Assembly (NCBI GenBank): GCA_012845835.1
Contig: JABAKD010000019.1
Coordinates: 2,155,501-2,219,500 of the forward strand
Direction: 5' to 3'
Length of the DNA stretch: 64,000 bases
From: Undaria pinnatifida
Lineage: Eukaryota > Sar > Phaeophyceae > Laminariales > Alariaceae
Position 1 is the first letter of the stretch. Each line of letters opens with the position of its first letter. Below are positions 56,601-64,000 of this stretch, piece after piece. The position numbers and the translations under genes were made by a program. The notes beneath the pieces were generated by a model. It ran no database searches and was not told the DNA's origin. It worked only from the letters and a program-made list of their open reading frames with translations.

Positions 56601-58610
56601 GTCACCAATTCCTCCAGGTATAGGATATCGGAAAGAGCGGGACTTTCGGGGTGCCTGCGTCGCGTGGCGGGGCGAGGCGTGGCGGGATGGGGTGGGGGGG
56701 GGAGGCTGGCGAAGGGTAGGGTGGGGTAGGGTAGGGTAGGGTAGGGTAGGGTAGGATTAAGGTTAGTGTCGCAGGCTTACTGCACGGATTTGAATGAGGG
56801 TCGAGATCGCAGTCGCCAGTTCCTCCAAGTGTTGGAAATAGCTGGAACTTGGGAGCGCCTGGGTCGTGTGGTGTGGTGGGATAGGATGGAGTAGGGCGGT
56901 GGCGATGAGTATCGTTAGTGTTGAAGGGTTATGGTTGGGTTAGGTTAGTGTTTGTGTCAGGGTCAGGGGTAGGGAAAGGGCTAGGGTTGCAGGGATAGGG
57001 TAACGAGTGTATGAGGCGTTTCGGGTTTTGGTTTATTTCGGGGTGAGTTTTTGGCGGGCGGTTGTGTTTAGTAGAGTTTTATTATAGGCTGGCGGTTGGG
57101 TTGAGTCTTTGCCTGGCGGTTGGGTTGGGCTGGAACTTTCGCTGGCACGCTCCATGGATCGTAGAACGCAATACATCACGCATTATTTGATTATTTAGAA
57201 CCGGCGGGCGAGGTCAAGCTCTCGTATGTAACCGAGTGATATAAAGCGGAAACAAAAAACAGGGGCATCCTTCAAAGTTGTTGTTGTAGTTGTTCGCATA
57301 ATCAAGTCCGTGGTCACAGGACAAAGTAGACCATACTGACTGATGTACCACAAAGGTCCGACATTCTAGAGCTCTTTATCAAAGAATAACACAGGAGCAG
57401 CACGACTACGTACTTGTACTCTGAAAGCATTACAGCGGCAGTAGCTCGTAGAAGTAGGGAAGGGGGGAGGGAGGGAGAGAGAGAGCGAGTGGGAGAGTGG
57501 GAGGGTCTCAAGCGTTACATTTCGGTCAAGGGTTGTTCTACTGCGTATTGGTGCTGGGGGGAGGGGCAGGCTGCCCGAGAGAGGCCGGGGCAAGAAGGTG
57601 GGTACGTTAGCTGACGAGGCTGCGCCAACCATTGAGCGACACAACAGACAACAACAGCCAGCAGCACCAGACAGCTGCCAGCAGTCAGAAGCCAGTGGCT
57701 GCAGCCCGTACATTAACTTATCTCTAGACTACAGCAGTTTCGAAGTGGCATTATTCTATTAATAGCGTTGCATCGGCTTCGATTGACTGACCGACATAGT
57801 CTACACGTACATCATCCATTCATTATTTTAATTATGTTCACGCCACCCTCCGTCATCTGCTGTCTCCGTATCGTCGAGCCAGGGATACGACTACGCGCAG
57901 CCTCTCGTATCGATTTATTCGTTTTTGTTTTGTCGTGCCATGTGATGCGCTGTCATTTTACGGACTGCGTGGAGCATGTCGTCGTATACCGGAACGATTA
58001 CATACACTGGCGTTGTTTCGCTGTCGTGCACAGGCTTCGCTATTTTCTACTTTCCTGTGGCAAATTCCTGGTTTACATTTAATGCAAAGCTGACTGCTGT
58101 TACTGCTGCATAACCCACGTCGTACAAGTAGTATCATAACATTCTGTGATTCCACGGAGATATTACCATCACAAAGAGTTATCAGACTAACGGCCAGAGG
58201 GCTCGCGCCAATGTTCGGCTTACTCGCACCGCTGTCTTACTAGTAGGTTGTGAACCCTCAACAGCTGTGCTACCCCTGTATGGGCCAAACAACTTGGAAG
58301 TACTGTAGAGCAAGACGAATTCGCCTTATGAGCAGGAAACAAACAACTTAGAATTAAAACTAATGTGCAGCATGATCGGCAGGTGGGGGCATACCTCAAT
58401 ATCGCCCAACAAGTTCTCAACGGCCTCAGCGACCAATTCTTCCTCCTCCTCGTCCTCTTCCTCCTCCTCGGGGTCAGAGTCTTCCTCGCTCGAGAGCGAG
58501 GCCACCTCGGGTGGTGCCAGAGGTCTGGCTATGGTCTCTCGCTCGGTGACCATGCCTACAACCCCACCGGCTTGCCGTCCTCCTCCTCCTCGTGCATACG
58601 AAGATGGCAA
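34365..58610 (-). CDS. Cys-based (dual-specificity-like) protein phosphatase with a 20-kb intron
   Basis: Minus-strand model: 58610..58395 (probable), 56199..55810, 35717..34365, all phase 0. The middle exon has WVLPGRLLVGAYP, an internal VTTFVCLQQEY and FVHFPIVDCNVADD, the strand and acid-loop region with the candidate general-acid Asp. The last exon opens with a helix and the P-loop LHCWGGHGRTGT (Cys codon 35654-35652, Arg six residues on), fitting C-x5-R phosphatases. Joined directly, the acid-loop Asp and catalytic Cys are about 31 residues apart, as expected for DUSPs, so no exon seems to be missing. It probably dephosphorylates phosphoproteins or related phosphate esters; the substrate is unknown. 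A ~360-residue Ala/Gly/Ser-rich tail with RRKS-type sites follows the domain. The start codon is not established. Confidence 0.8.
35690..36110 (-). repeat. Tandem echoes of the phosphatase P-loop exon start
   Basis: True junction on the plus strand: AGCTTAGCCGCGAGATGG + AGCACCTAATATAGGAGGCA. Echoes at about 35826 (AATAAGCCGCGATATGGGGG...CTAGGAGGCA), 35908 (AAGCGGCAAGAAGGAGCACC...ATAGGAGGCA), 35981 (CAGCTTACCCGCGAGAGG...GCACCTAA) and 36063 (AGCTTAGGGCCGAGG...AGATGGAGCACCT). Poly-G runs lie between. Confidence 0.8.
36140..36460 (-). repeat. Dispersed family X, copy 3
   Basis: Reverse orientation: ACTCATTTGTTGCTTG, GAGACGGAGCACCGTTCC, AGAGACACCTCCAACATTTG, GTCTGCGGCCACCATC. Confidence 0.75.
37155..37258 (-). 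repeat. M7 element, copy 4 (inverted)
   Basis: TTAACCCCTTTAGAGCCCCC ... CCCTCCCTATATTAAC ... GAGGTTTCCAGTTG; copy 5 lies about 100 bp away in the opposite orientation. Confidence 0.65.
37360..37440 (+). repeat. M7 element, copy 5
   Basis: TTACAACTGGAAACCCTTTT ... GAAGTTAGTATAGGGAGGG ... CTCTAAAGGGGTCAA. Confidence 0.65.
37560..37832 (-). mobile_element. SINE with the shared body but a different tRNA-like head
   Basis: On the minus strand the head reads TGGCCCAGTAGATACACC (A-box-like) and GGTCGATTCGTGACC (B-box-like), which differs from the main head. The downstream body (plus strand GACAAATCGTGGTCACGG, then CAACAGCGTTCAGCGTTCCC) aligns with the common SINE body. Confidence 0.6.
38280..39000. 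repeat. Degenerate ~140-150-bp tandem array
   Basis: Repeated blocks GGAACAGCAGTGA, CGAGCACGCCxxCATGTACT, AAAACCAAGGCAGCAGGC and TGTGxGATCGG. Confidence 0.65.
39196..39508 (+). mobile_element. tRNA-headed SINE, copy 3
   Basis: Full-length copy in the giant phosphatase intron: intact head with A and B boxes (TGGCGTATCAGG; AGTTCGAGCCCC), body, and a poly-A tail of about 20 bases. Confidence 0.85.
39943..40210 (+). mobile_element. SINE with a fourth head type (tRNA-like relic)
   Basis: Head GCCTCGGTGGTCTAGTGG with GAGTTCGATTCCCACTGGGGC; the ends GCCTCGG and CTGGGGC can pair as an acceptor stem. No good T stem or anticodon arm forms, so it is not a working tRNA. The body shares CGCGATAAAAAT and GGGGAGGGGAGAAG with the main SINE. 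Confidence 0.5.
40405..40685 (-). repeat. Dispersed family X, copy 4
   Basis: Reverse orientation, close to copy 3: ACTCATTTGTTGCTTG, CGAGACGGAGCACCGTTCC, CAGTCTGTGGCCACAATC, AGCGATTGTTTTCTCGCTAC. The outer end is always a poly-C or poly-G run. Confidence 0.75.
40972..41065 (+). mobile_element. SINE 3'-tail fragment
   Basis: GTGACAACGGCTTGTCTAGA followed by the variant AAACCTCTCGCGAGTTGGGC and an A-rich tail. Confidence 0.45.
41911..41965. other. Perfect 18-bp hairpin
   Basis: ACAGACGGCCCCTTTGAG (41912-41929) and its exact inverse CTCAAAGGGGCCGTCTGT (41947-41964) around a 17-nt loop, inside the giant phosphatase intron. Confidence 0.8.
43925..44440 (+). repeat. Composite dispersed repeat (copy 2)
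   Basis: Same order of blocks as 9640-10290, including two GGATACAC...GATAAACTG units and the 3' segment with ATGAGTTTCGACAAAATC. Confidence 0.75.
44890..45560 (+). repeat. ~155-bp tandem array
   Basis: Four units with TTGTTCAAACGACCCACCTA, AAATCGAAATC, CATCACxTCATTATCTTT, GCCATCCATGCCGTAGCTCC, separated by C-rich runs. Confidence 0.75.
45700..46200 (+). repeat. Composite dispersed repeat (copy 3)
   Basis: Same layout. Its 3' segment is more diverged (GTG for ATG; GAAAAAATCTTCCATCTC). It lies within a local duplication of 43.84-46.2 kb. Confidence 0.75.
48130..48545. repeat. Inverted and direct copies of a ~110-bp coding-like segment
   Basis: Left copy 48135-48245 (GGCCTTAGCAGACCCCAGCC) is inverted relative to 48425-48540 (GGCTGGGATCTGCTAAGGCC). 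A third copy at 48330-48400 is parallel to the right one. The minus strand translates in one frame to two similar peptides (FPMADVITGLIGPEVV... and FSMVDVLIAGSIGPELV...). Identity unknown. Confidence 0.65.
48850..49340 (+). repeat. ~95-bp tandem repeat, locus 1
   Basis: Units with AACGCCTTGAxGGATGCT, GAGACCGCGGTTTGAC, CTTTGACTGACCGCCCC and AACTAGTATAT; an M7 element sits inside at 49011. Confidence 0.8.
49011..49094 (+). repeat. M7 element, copy 6 (clearest ends)
   Basis: Begins TTAACCCTTTT and ends AAAGGGGTTAA, a short terminal inverted repeat, with the family core between. Confidence 0.7.
49640..49768 (+). repeat. Two ~62-bp tandem units
   Basis: CACGTGTGxTGTCAAAACGC + A(G/A)ACGATGCCGCAGTAGAGCA, twice. 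Confidence 0.85.
49992..50333 (+). repeat. Two 171-bp tandem units
   Basis: Copies at 49992 and 50163 are nearly identical (GTTTCAACGTTTTGGTATTG against GTTTCAACGTTTTGATGTTG, then collinear). Confidence 0.9.
50596..50750 (+). repeat. Composite dispersed repeat, 3' segment only (copy 4)
   Basis: Only the 160-bp 3' segment is present, with the longest open frame of the set (ATG at 50700, MSFDKIFDLTAGVYFYF...). Confidence 0.7.
51029..51350 (+). mobile_element. tRNA-headed SINE, copy 4
   Basis: Full-length copy in the giant phosphatase intron, ending in an A-rich tail. It is immediately followed by an inverted SINE with a different head (51353-51575). Confidence 0.85.
51353..51575 (-). mobile_element. 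SINE with a third head type
   Basis: On the minus strand the head contains GCGGCGTAACTGATGG and a B-box-like GTTCGAACCCC; the body continues to GGGATGCTGAACCCTTCAC and GCGATAAAATTAAAGGGC, which match the main SINE body. It lies tail to tail with SINE copy 4. Confidence 0.55.
51635..52050 (+). repeat. ~95-bp tandem repeat, locus 2
   Basis: More diverged units of the same family as 48850-49340 (AATGCCTTGACGGATGCTAG, GAGACCGTGG, TTGACTGACCxCC). Confidence 0.75.
53300..53698. repeat. (ACT)n / (ATT)n / (TATCAT)n microsatellite
   Basis: About 400 bp of trinucleotide and hexanucleotide repeats. Long frames of Leu/Tyr/Ile on one strand and Asn/Met on the other are artefacts. It adjoins the 3' end of SINE copy 5. 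Confidence 0.95.
53695..53992 (-). mobile_element. tRNA-headed SINE, copy 5
   Basis: Reverse-orientation full-length copy. Its 3' tail position is occupied by a ~400-bp (ATT/ACT)n microsatellite. Confidence 0.8.
54251..54546 (+). mobile_element. tRNA-headed SINE, copy 6
   Basis: Full-length, slightly diverged (GCGGTCGCCCCGG head, GAGCCAGATATAGG instead of GAGCCTGGTATAGG), with a short A tail. Confidence 0.8.
54570..54955 (+). repeat. Composite dispersed repeat (copy 5)
   Basis: Truncated 5' units, then the full 3' segment (MSFDEIFDLTAGVYF at 54908). Confidence 0.7.
55395..55515 (+). repeat. Dispersed repeat family Y, copy 1
   Basis: GTGGTCACTGGACAGGCTCC then AGTCACT and GAATATCCCGGGAGAAAAAC, shared with 60575-60690; a short piece (AATCAAGTCCGTGGTCACAG) is at 57299-57322. 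Confidence 0.6.
55810..56199 (-). CDS. Phosphatase exon with substrate/acid-loop half
   Basis: Donor AAG|GTAAGG at 55810/55809 is a strong match. The acceptor is either CTCGAG at 56200 (phase 0, used here) or CCCAG at 56208. It encodes ELATIDQKREVYLGPTMESN through FVHFPIVDCNVADDTK. An ATG at 56151 could serve as start if the acidic exon belongs elsewhere. Confidence 0.82.
56185..57010 (-). repeat. Echoes of phosphatase exon start within TTAGGG-like repeats
   Basis: The true junction (plus strand CGCCAGCTCCTCGAGGCCTG, GGAAAGAGCTCGACTTTTGG, AGCGCCTGGG) recurs at about 56383-56450, 56595-56676 and 56811-56880 with the same block order. GGTTAGTGTTGCAGGG, GGGTAGGGTAGGG and GGGTTAGG tracts fill the gaps. 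Confidence 0.8.
58395..58610 (-). CDS. Probable upstream phosphatase exon, acidic
   Basis: Acceptor CCAAACCAG at 58611, donor GAG|GTATGC at 58395/58394; 216 nt, phase 0 at both ends. It encodes a Gly-rich start, ERETIARPLAPPEVASLSS, a run of about 18 acidic residues, and AVENLLGDIE. Same strand and compatible phase with the next exon at 56199, but the assignment to this gene is inferred from position only. Confidence 0.5.
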
Positions 58611-61080
58611 CTGGTTTGGTGGAAGCAGCAGCGGAAAAAACAGACAGGAGGCGCGAAAAGAAAAATTAACACGCTCTATACTTAATCCTATACGTTTCCG
58701 CATACATGCCTCGTATCGGCGGCTCTCTCACACGACCAATCTCCTTACTGTACGTATAGAATATAGTCTAGACGTACGCTACCGCTCCATCTATGCTATA
58801 TTGCAGCTGGTATATCGTTGTTGTTGTTGTTTATGCTGTCATGACCTGGTATACCACGAGAATCGACACAAGTCAGGTCACACATCGTATGAGGGCAGGC
58901 TTTGCTTGCTGCCGACGCGCGCACTGGCTCGGCCCGGGCCTGGGGAAGACCTGGGGCCACGAGGGCGCCAGATCGGAGACCTCGCTTGGAGAAGCAAGCA
59001 CAAAGAGGCAAGCAAGCTTACTGAGCAAAGTCAAGGAGCCCAGGGAACAAAACAGAACTGCAAGATGGAAATATGGCGTCTAGCCCGCGCATAGGTCAAG
59101 ACACGCAAGGAGTCCTCACCATCGTAGAGGCCTAGTCGCGCCGGCAGGGGAGAGGCGCCTGGAAGATGTAGCAGGCCCTATCGTAGTTTAGACAGTTAGT
59201 GCGCTGGGCTTGCACAGCAGACAGCAGCAGCTCTGTCTTGCCAATTTTTGGCAGAAAAGCTTGTCAACTTGCTTTGCAACTTTTTTGTTTCATTTTGAGT
59301 ATCGAAGTTCCATTTTTTTGATATTATTTTTGGGGGGGGCGGGCAATATTTTGACCACACCATTTTTTCAAAAACATACGGAAAATGTTCGCAGTATGCG
59401 GCATACCAGGTACAAGTCCAGTTGTTTCTGAATTCTTGAAAGTTAAACAAAATATCATTCCGCTCGTCGTCTGAGATTTGAATAAAACCGCTTTGGGTTT
59501 TAATTTAAGTGCTTTTCGATTATCAATTTTTCAAGCGAATGATTATTATTTTTTTACGTTTTTTTCACCAAAATGATGGACAGCATGATGACTCATCCTG
59601 GCATTTAATTAATACTACGGCAGTTGTTAGAGTAAAATGTAAGCACCGTATATATGAATAGATTATAATATGTTATCATAAAAATGTTATTAACATTTTC
59701 GTCCTAAAATAGTAGATATCGTCATCACTCGTCACGGATCATGCATAGGCAGGAACAGGCAAAAGATAAAGACGTACCGCCCGAGTGGGGAAGGAAGAGG
59801 TTTCCTATACGTACAACAGACAGCAGTAGTGCGAGTAATATCGTGTTACCTGCTAGTTAGTGTACGCCTGCCTGGCTGTTCTGCGGCCACACATATTCTT
59901 ATATCCCCAGGACAAGTACTTACCAGTAGACCAGTAGAGGCTGTCGAATATCGAACACTCGGGACGCGTGATCGGTCGTTGTATGATAGGTATGTTCTGA
60001 TTGGCGTGTTTTGAGAAGTTCCAGGCGATCTTTTTTTGTTCGCGACACACACATAAAAGCGCGACCAACCAAAAAAAGAAAAACAGGTACCAGGTACTTA
60101 CTATATCAATAGTACTATTTTTTTTTGTCGGCGTGCGTGTGCGTTTTGTGCGGGCGCCGGCGGCGGGTGCTTCATCATCCAATCGCAATCCTCTTGATGG
60201 CGAGTGCCATACCATCATAGACTCTCGCTAGCTGCAAGGATGACTTACTACTGCTTTGTACGTACTTCCTGCTGGGTATAAACATGCTACTGCACTCTAC
60301 TACTCCTGTATAGCAGAACTACTCTGTGTAGCTGCTGGGTAGTATTAATGGTGTATTAATAATACTGTACAGTACCTCTTCCAAGCTATTTGTGAACTTT
60401 TTTTTTTCAAACCGTTTTGTCGTTTGTTTGTTTTTTCCCCCGCCAAAAAAACAAAAACGGCCTGTACTGTGGTGGGAGGCGGCGGGTGCGTGTTATCGCC
60501 CAACAACCATCATGACGACGTGGGTATCATGTACTATCGTACCATCAATCAGGCGGTCCCTATCTTGGTTGTTGTTGTTGTTCTCACATTAACTCGCATA
60601 ATCAAATTCGTGGTCACAGGACAGGCTCCAGTCACTGTGGAGCTGAGGAATACCCCCAGGGAAAAACACAAACCAAAGGTGGTACACGCATATGTCACAG
60701 CTGACGCAATTCTTGCCTCCACCAGAAACATTTAGACTAGACTAAAAGTGTGAAATCGGGAGTCAGCCGACGATGTGCCAGGTCCATATTGGTGCACACG
60801 TCTCACTTTACTCGCGCCTGGAAAAACCGACTATACCGTTTGCCACCCAAGAAAGACTACCGCGGATATATTGCGCGTAGTACCTATCACTACGCATTCG
60901 CACGACAGACGCAAGTCAATTGAAAAAAAAAAACATTTGAAGAAGATAAAGCTAAGAAAAGAAAAGACAAGAAAGCGAAAACGACAAAGGAAAGGAAATA
61001 AAAGAAGAGGCAATAAACAGCAAGAAAATAAAAGACAAGAAGAGGAAGCACGGAAAGGATAAGAGAAATAACTGTCATAC
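58611..61080. other. No gene recognised
   Basis: Contains the Y copy, CTG/CAG-rich tracts and a purine-rich stretch (60925-61065). Open frames are short and without family resemblance. The 5' part of the phosphatase gene may lie here. Confidence 0.35.
60575..60690 (+). repeat. Dispersed repeat family Y, copy 2
   Basis: GTGGTCACAGGACAGGCTCC then AGTCACTGTGGAGCTGAGG and AATACCCCCAGGGAAAAAC, preceded by a GTTGTT run. Confidence 0.6.
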
Positions 61081-61232
61081 TAGCAGACCCTAGGAACTGA
61101 CTAAAGACGGCATTGGGCTCATAGAGGATATCAAGTGCATCATCAATGGCACTGCGGAGAGAACGCAACATGGCGAAGAAGTCTGGGCGGTCTTACGCTA
61201 TCTTGTGACGGCCATTGGAAGGCCCACAAATT

Positions 61233-64000
61233 TCAAGACGATGATGGCCAAACCCAGACTTCAGTCTCTTGGCATGACGCCCCCCCTCCCCCCCCCCCCC
61301 TTCCCCCCCTCCCCCCCCCTCCCCCCCTCCCCCCTCCTCCCCTCCCCCCTCCCCCCCTCCCCCCTCCTCCCCTCCCCCCTCCCCCCCACCGCTTAGAAAT
61401 GCCGACGGTGGATGGCGCTGCCGCAGCCTTTGCGCGTCGCTCTGCAGCTTTGCGTCTCTCCGTTCCATGCCAATTCAGCATGAATAACTCGGCTCCCTCC
61501 TCTACTCGCCGAAACCATCTGCCGGCCTTCTGAGCAGCCTTTCGCCACCCTTCGAATTTCATTCCAAAGGCCGACATATCCTCCTTCAGATGATCCATCC
61601 AGTCCTTCTCTTGCCCCCCTGAGTAGCCCTTACCCTCAACAAGCTCCCCAAGCATCACCCTCTGTGGCAGACGCTCCTCCCCCATACGTGCTACGAATCC
61701 CGCAAACGATATCCTCCGTTTGCGCACTATCGCCTCTATGTTCTCGGAAGCTGTCTTAGCAAGCGCGTCGGCGTACGATAGGATGTGGTCGTCCCGCTTC
61801 CGTTTCCGCCATCCGAGGCATCGGAAGGAGCATGGAGCGGTGAGTCCGTCGTAGCCTGTCATATCAGGCTTGTTCGGGCTCCACGTCATGCAACCGTGAA
61901 TCAGCGTCTCGACCACCTCAGCTTTCAGCAACCGCACCTTCAACCGTAAGCGCACACCCGGATGATCATAGATTTCCATCTTGTACCGCTGGAAGCGCGC
62001 CCAGGCCCTCTGAAGACGCCGAGTTATTTCAATGCTAAGGTCTCTGTCTGCGGTGATAGCCTCGCCCAAGCACACAAACTCGATTGTTTGTTTGTACACC
62101 TGGCCGGCTGCATTGATTGTGAACGACACCTTCCCCCCGCCTTTGGTTTGCAGGCATATAATCTCTGTTTTCGCCTCGGAGACCGTAAGCCCGAACGACG
62201 AGCACGCAGTCACGATCGCCGTCATCGTCCTCTCCAGCCATTCTGAGTATCGCGATACGATGCCCGCATCGTTCGCGTACAGCATACCCCACAATCTCTG
62301 CATCTCCTCCCCCTCCTTCCCCCTCCGAGCGTCGACTTCGCCTGTGCGTGAAGTGCCCTTCTTCTCGCCTTTCTCCTTTCGTTGGAGCAGCACCATGTTG
62401 TCCGAGATGGCTGCATCATTGAGAAAGCGTTTCTCGGCCACACGCAGTACCGCCGTGAAAAACATGTTGAACAGCAGTGGCGCGAGCGCGTATCCTTGCC
62501 TGAGGCCTTGCCCCACGTTATACTTATCCAAGCACTCTCCATCATCCAGCCGCAGGCATGCTTGCATACCGTCGCGGAACTGGCGGATGACGGCGGGCAT
62601 TCTCGGTGGCACGCCAAAACGAGCAAGGACATCCCACAGAAGCGTTCGGTCGACGGAGTCATGTGCTTTGGTGAGGTCGATAAAGCACAAGTACAAGGAG
62701 GTTTCCTTCTTCCGGGCCAGTTCCTGCAGTCGTCGTACTACGAACATCACGTCAACCGTCGAGCGTTGGGGTCTGAACCCACACTGTTTCTCCGGCACAA
62801 TGTTCTCGCGTTCGCAATAGTCACTCAGGCGACCCGCGATGAAATTTGAGGAGTACTTTGCCGGCGTGAGCCACGAGGGAGATGCCACGATAATTGCCAC
62901 ACTCTCAGTACGATCTTTCTTCTTGTGAAGCACCTTCATCGTGTTGCATCTTTCCATTGTTGCGGAACGCCACCTCCCCTCCACACAGCGACGATGATAT
63001 ATCGTGGAACTTTCCGAGAGTGTTCAATTCTCCTTCGTCGGCCAAAACCTTCAAGGGCTCGGCCGGAAGACCATCGGGCCCTACCGGCTTTCGGTTCGCC
63101 AACGCACGGATCGCCTCCTCTACTTCGTATCTAGACGGGACATCGTCCAGTGGTCTGCACGGGGGCCACTGCTTAAGCTCGTCCACAATGCTCGGGTCAA
63201 GGGTCGGCGACTTGGTGTTAAGCAGTTTGTGAAACCACCTCACCCACCGCTCGCGGATGAAGGCATTATCCCGCAGCAATCGACCTTCCTCGTCCTTGAT
63301 GTACTGCGAGTTAAACGTCCTCTTCCCTTCCACATCCATCCCCTTGAGATGTTTGTAGAAGCCAACTTGATCACCTTCTCGGATACGCCCTTCGAGTTGG
63401 CTAACGTAATCTTCGAAGAACCTCTGAACAGCTTCCGCCCGCGCGCGTTTCAGCTGTTTGGTGGTCGCCTTCAAGGCTCGCCGTAGACCACGATCGTTTG
63501 GAGCAGAACGGACCCGTTTCCTCGCGTCTGCCCTATCCTGTCATCGTGCGTTCAACTCAGCTTTCGTCTCCTCGGTCGCACACCAGCCCCTCAGTACTTG
63601 TTTGCGCCGAATAGGGGGCGCTATGTCGGCCGCATTCGACAGTTAGCGTCTCGCTCAGTAATGAGGCCAAGCCATCACCGCTTCCGGCTTAGTACCGGGT
63701 GTCGGGGAGGCAAGCTCGGCTGCTATCGCGTTTTGGAAATTCATCCAGAGATGCGGGTCCGCCATTAATCTCTTGGTAGATCAATAGCTCGCCGGTTTTT
63801 GATTCGACTCTCTTTGGACGATTTGGTGCGATGCGGCCCAAAGGGTGCAAGGACCTAACACACGGTCTGGGGCGATTTTCAGGGTCGACAATCTCAAAAA
63901 CAAGTGGGCACATCTCACACAAAATAGACGAAAAGGATGCGACTTTGGGAAAGATCTCTCGTCAGAACGTTTCCACTTCGATTTTCGTTCGTCGATCGAG
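61233..64000 (-). pseudogene. Decayed LINE (non-LTR) retrotransposon, reverse transcriptase
   Basis: The minus-strand RT runs from the window end to about 61390. An upstream frame (63474..62905) has EAIRALANRKPVGPDGLPAE; the next (62984..61233) has GFRPQRSTVDVMF, CFIDLTKAHDSVDR, GLRQGYALAPLLFN and LYANDAGIV. It then continues with the thumb and a C-terminal ISFAGFVARMGEERLPQRVM segment. Known LINE RTs carry ADD at the catalytic core; here it reads AND, so the copy should be inactive. The frame breaks near 62930-62980, a TGA lies at about 63540 and another shift near 63690. Endonuclease is outside the window or lost. Confidence 0.85.
61275..61390. repeat. (CCCCCCTC)n tract at the LINE 3' edge
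   Basis: C/T-only minisatellite immediately after the end of the reverse transcriptase frame, extending that frame as Gly/Glu/Arg on the minus strand. Confidence 0.85.

Noticed and set aside
58363-59094. 243-codon plus-strand open frame with a long Ser run
   Set aside because: The Ser run is the complement of the acidic minus-strand exon; the rest has no coding signature.
61193-61468. Gly/Glu-rich coding extension of the LINE
   Set aside because: It is the minus-strand translation of a CCCCCCTC minisatellite beyond the RT's natural end.

Overview
This is a gene-poor, repeat-dense nuclear DNA window from a eukaryote. All the splice junctions I could place are GT-AG, and the exons are short, GC-rich and separated by introns of about 1-3 kb, one of them about 20 kb. 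The proteins carry long Ala/Gly/Ser-rich tracts. Interstitial CCCTAA (TTAGGG-type) arrays, long C/G homopolymers, tRNA-headed SINEs, many small inverted-repeat elements and one LINE fill most of the rest. The Cys-phosphatase has a layout I associate with stramenopiles (oomycetes, diatoms, brown algae). A photosynthetic stramenopile, possibly a brown alga, is my best guess, but it is an inference.

Three protein-coding genes can be assembled by hand. (1) Gene A, minus strand, 7006 down to 202: four in-phase exons of an unrecognised protein with a duplicated VF-x-EKGFL motif and a C-terminal coiled coil; its 5' end was not found. (2) A DUF924-family gene, plus strand, 14043-24230: six exons giving a complete 237-residue protein. 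(3) A Cys-based (dual-specificity-like) phosphatase, minus strand, 58610 down to 34365: the substrate-loop half and the HCxxGxxR half lie on exons 20,092 bp apart. Genes A and DUF924 are divergent; DUF924 and the phosphatase are convergent. Nothing indicates that the three work together.

Region by region: 0.2-7 kb gene A, with a 36-bp minisatellite in its longest intron; 7.2-13.1 kb a duplicated segment (one copy holding a SINE, the other empty) and several inverted-repeat elements; 14-24.2 kb the DUF924 gene, whose introns hold telomere-like and other tandem arrays; 24.5-27 kb nested MITE-like elements; 27-34 kb degenerate tandem arrays; 34.4-58.6 kb the phosphatase gene, whose giant intron holds most SINEs and dispersed repeats; 61.2-64 kb a decayed LINE reverse transcriptase running off the window end.

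The most unusual pattern is that several exon starts are 'echoed'. Short degenerate copies of the intron-end/exon-start junction are repeated in the intron just upstream of the true exon, in all three genes, and twice they are interleaved with telomere-like repeats. The best case is DUF924 exon 5, with about nine echoes between 20.16 and 21.36 kb. This suggests that introns here grow by tandem duplication across the splice acceptor.
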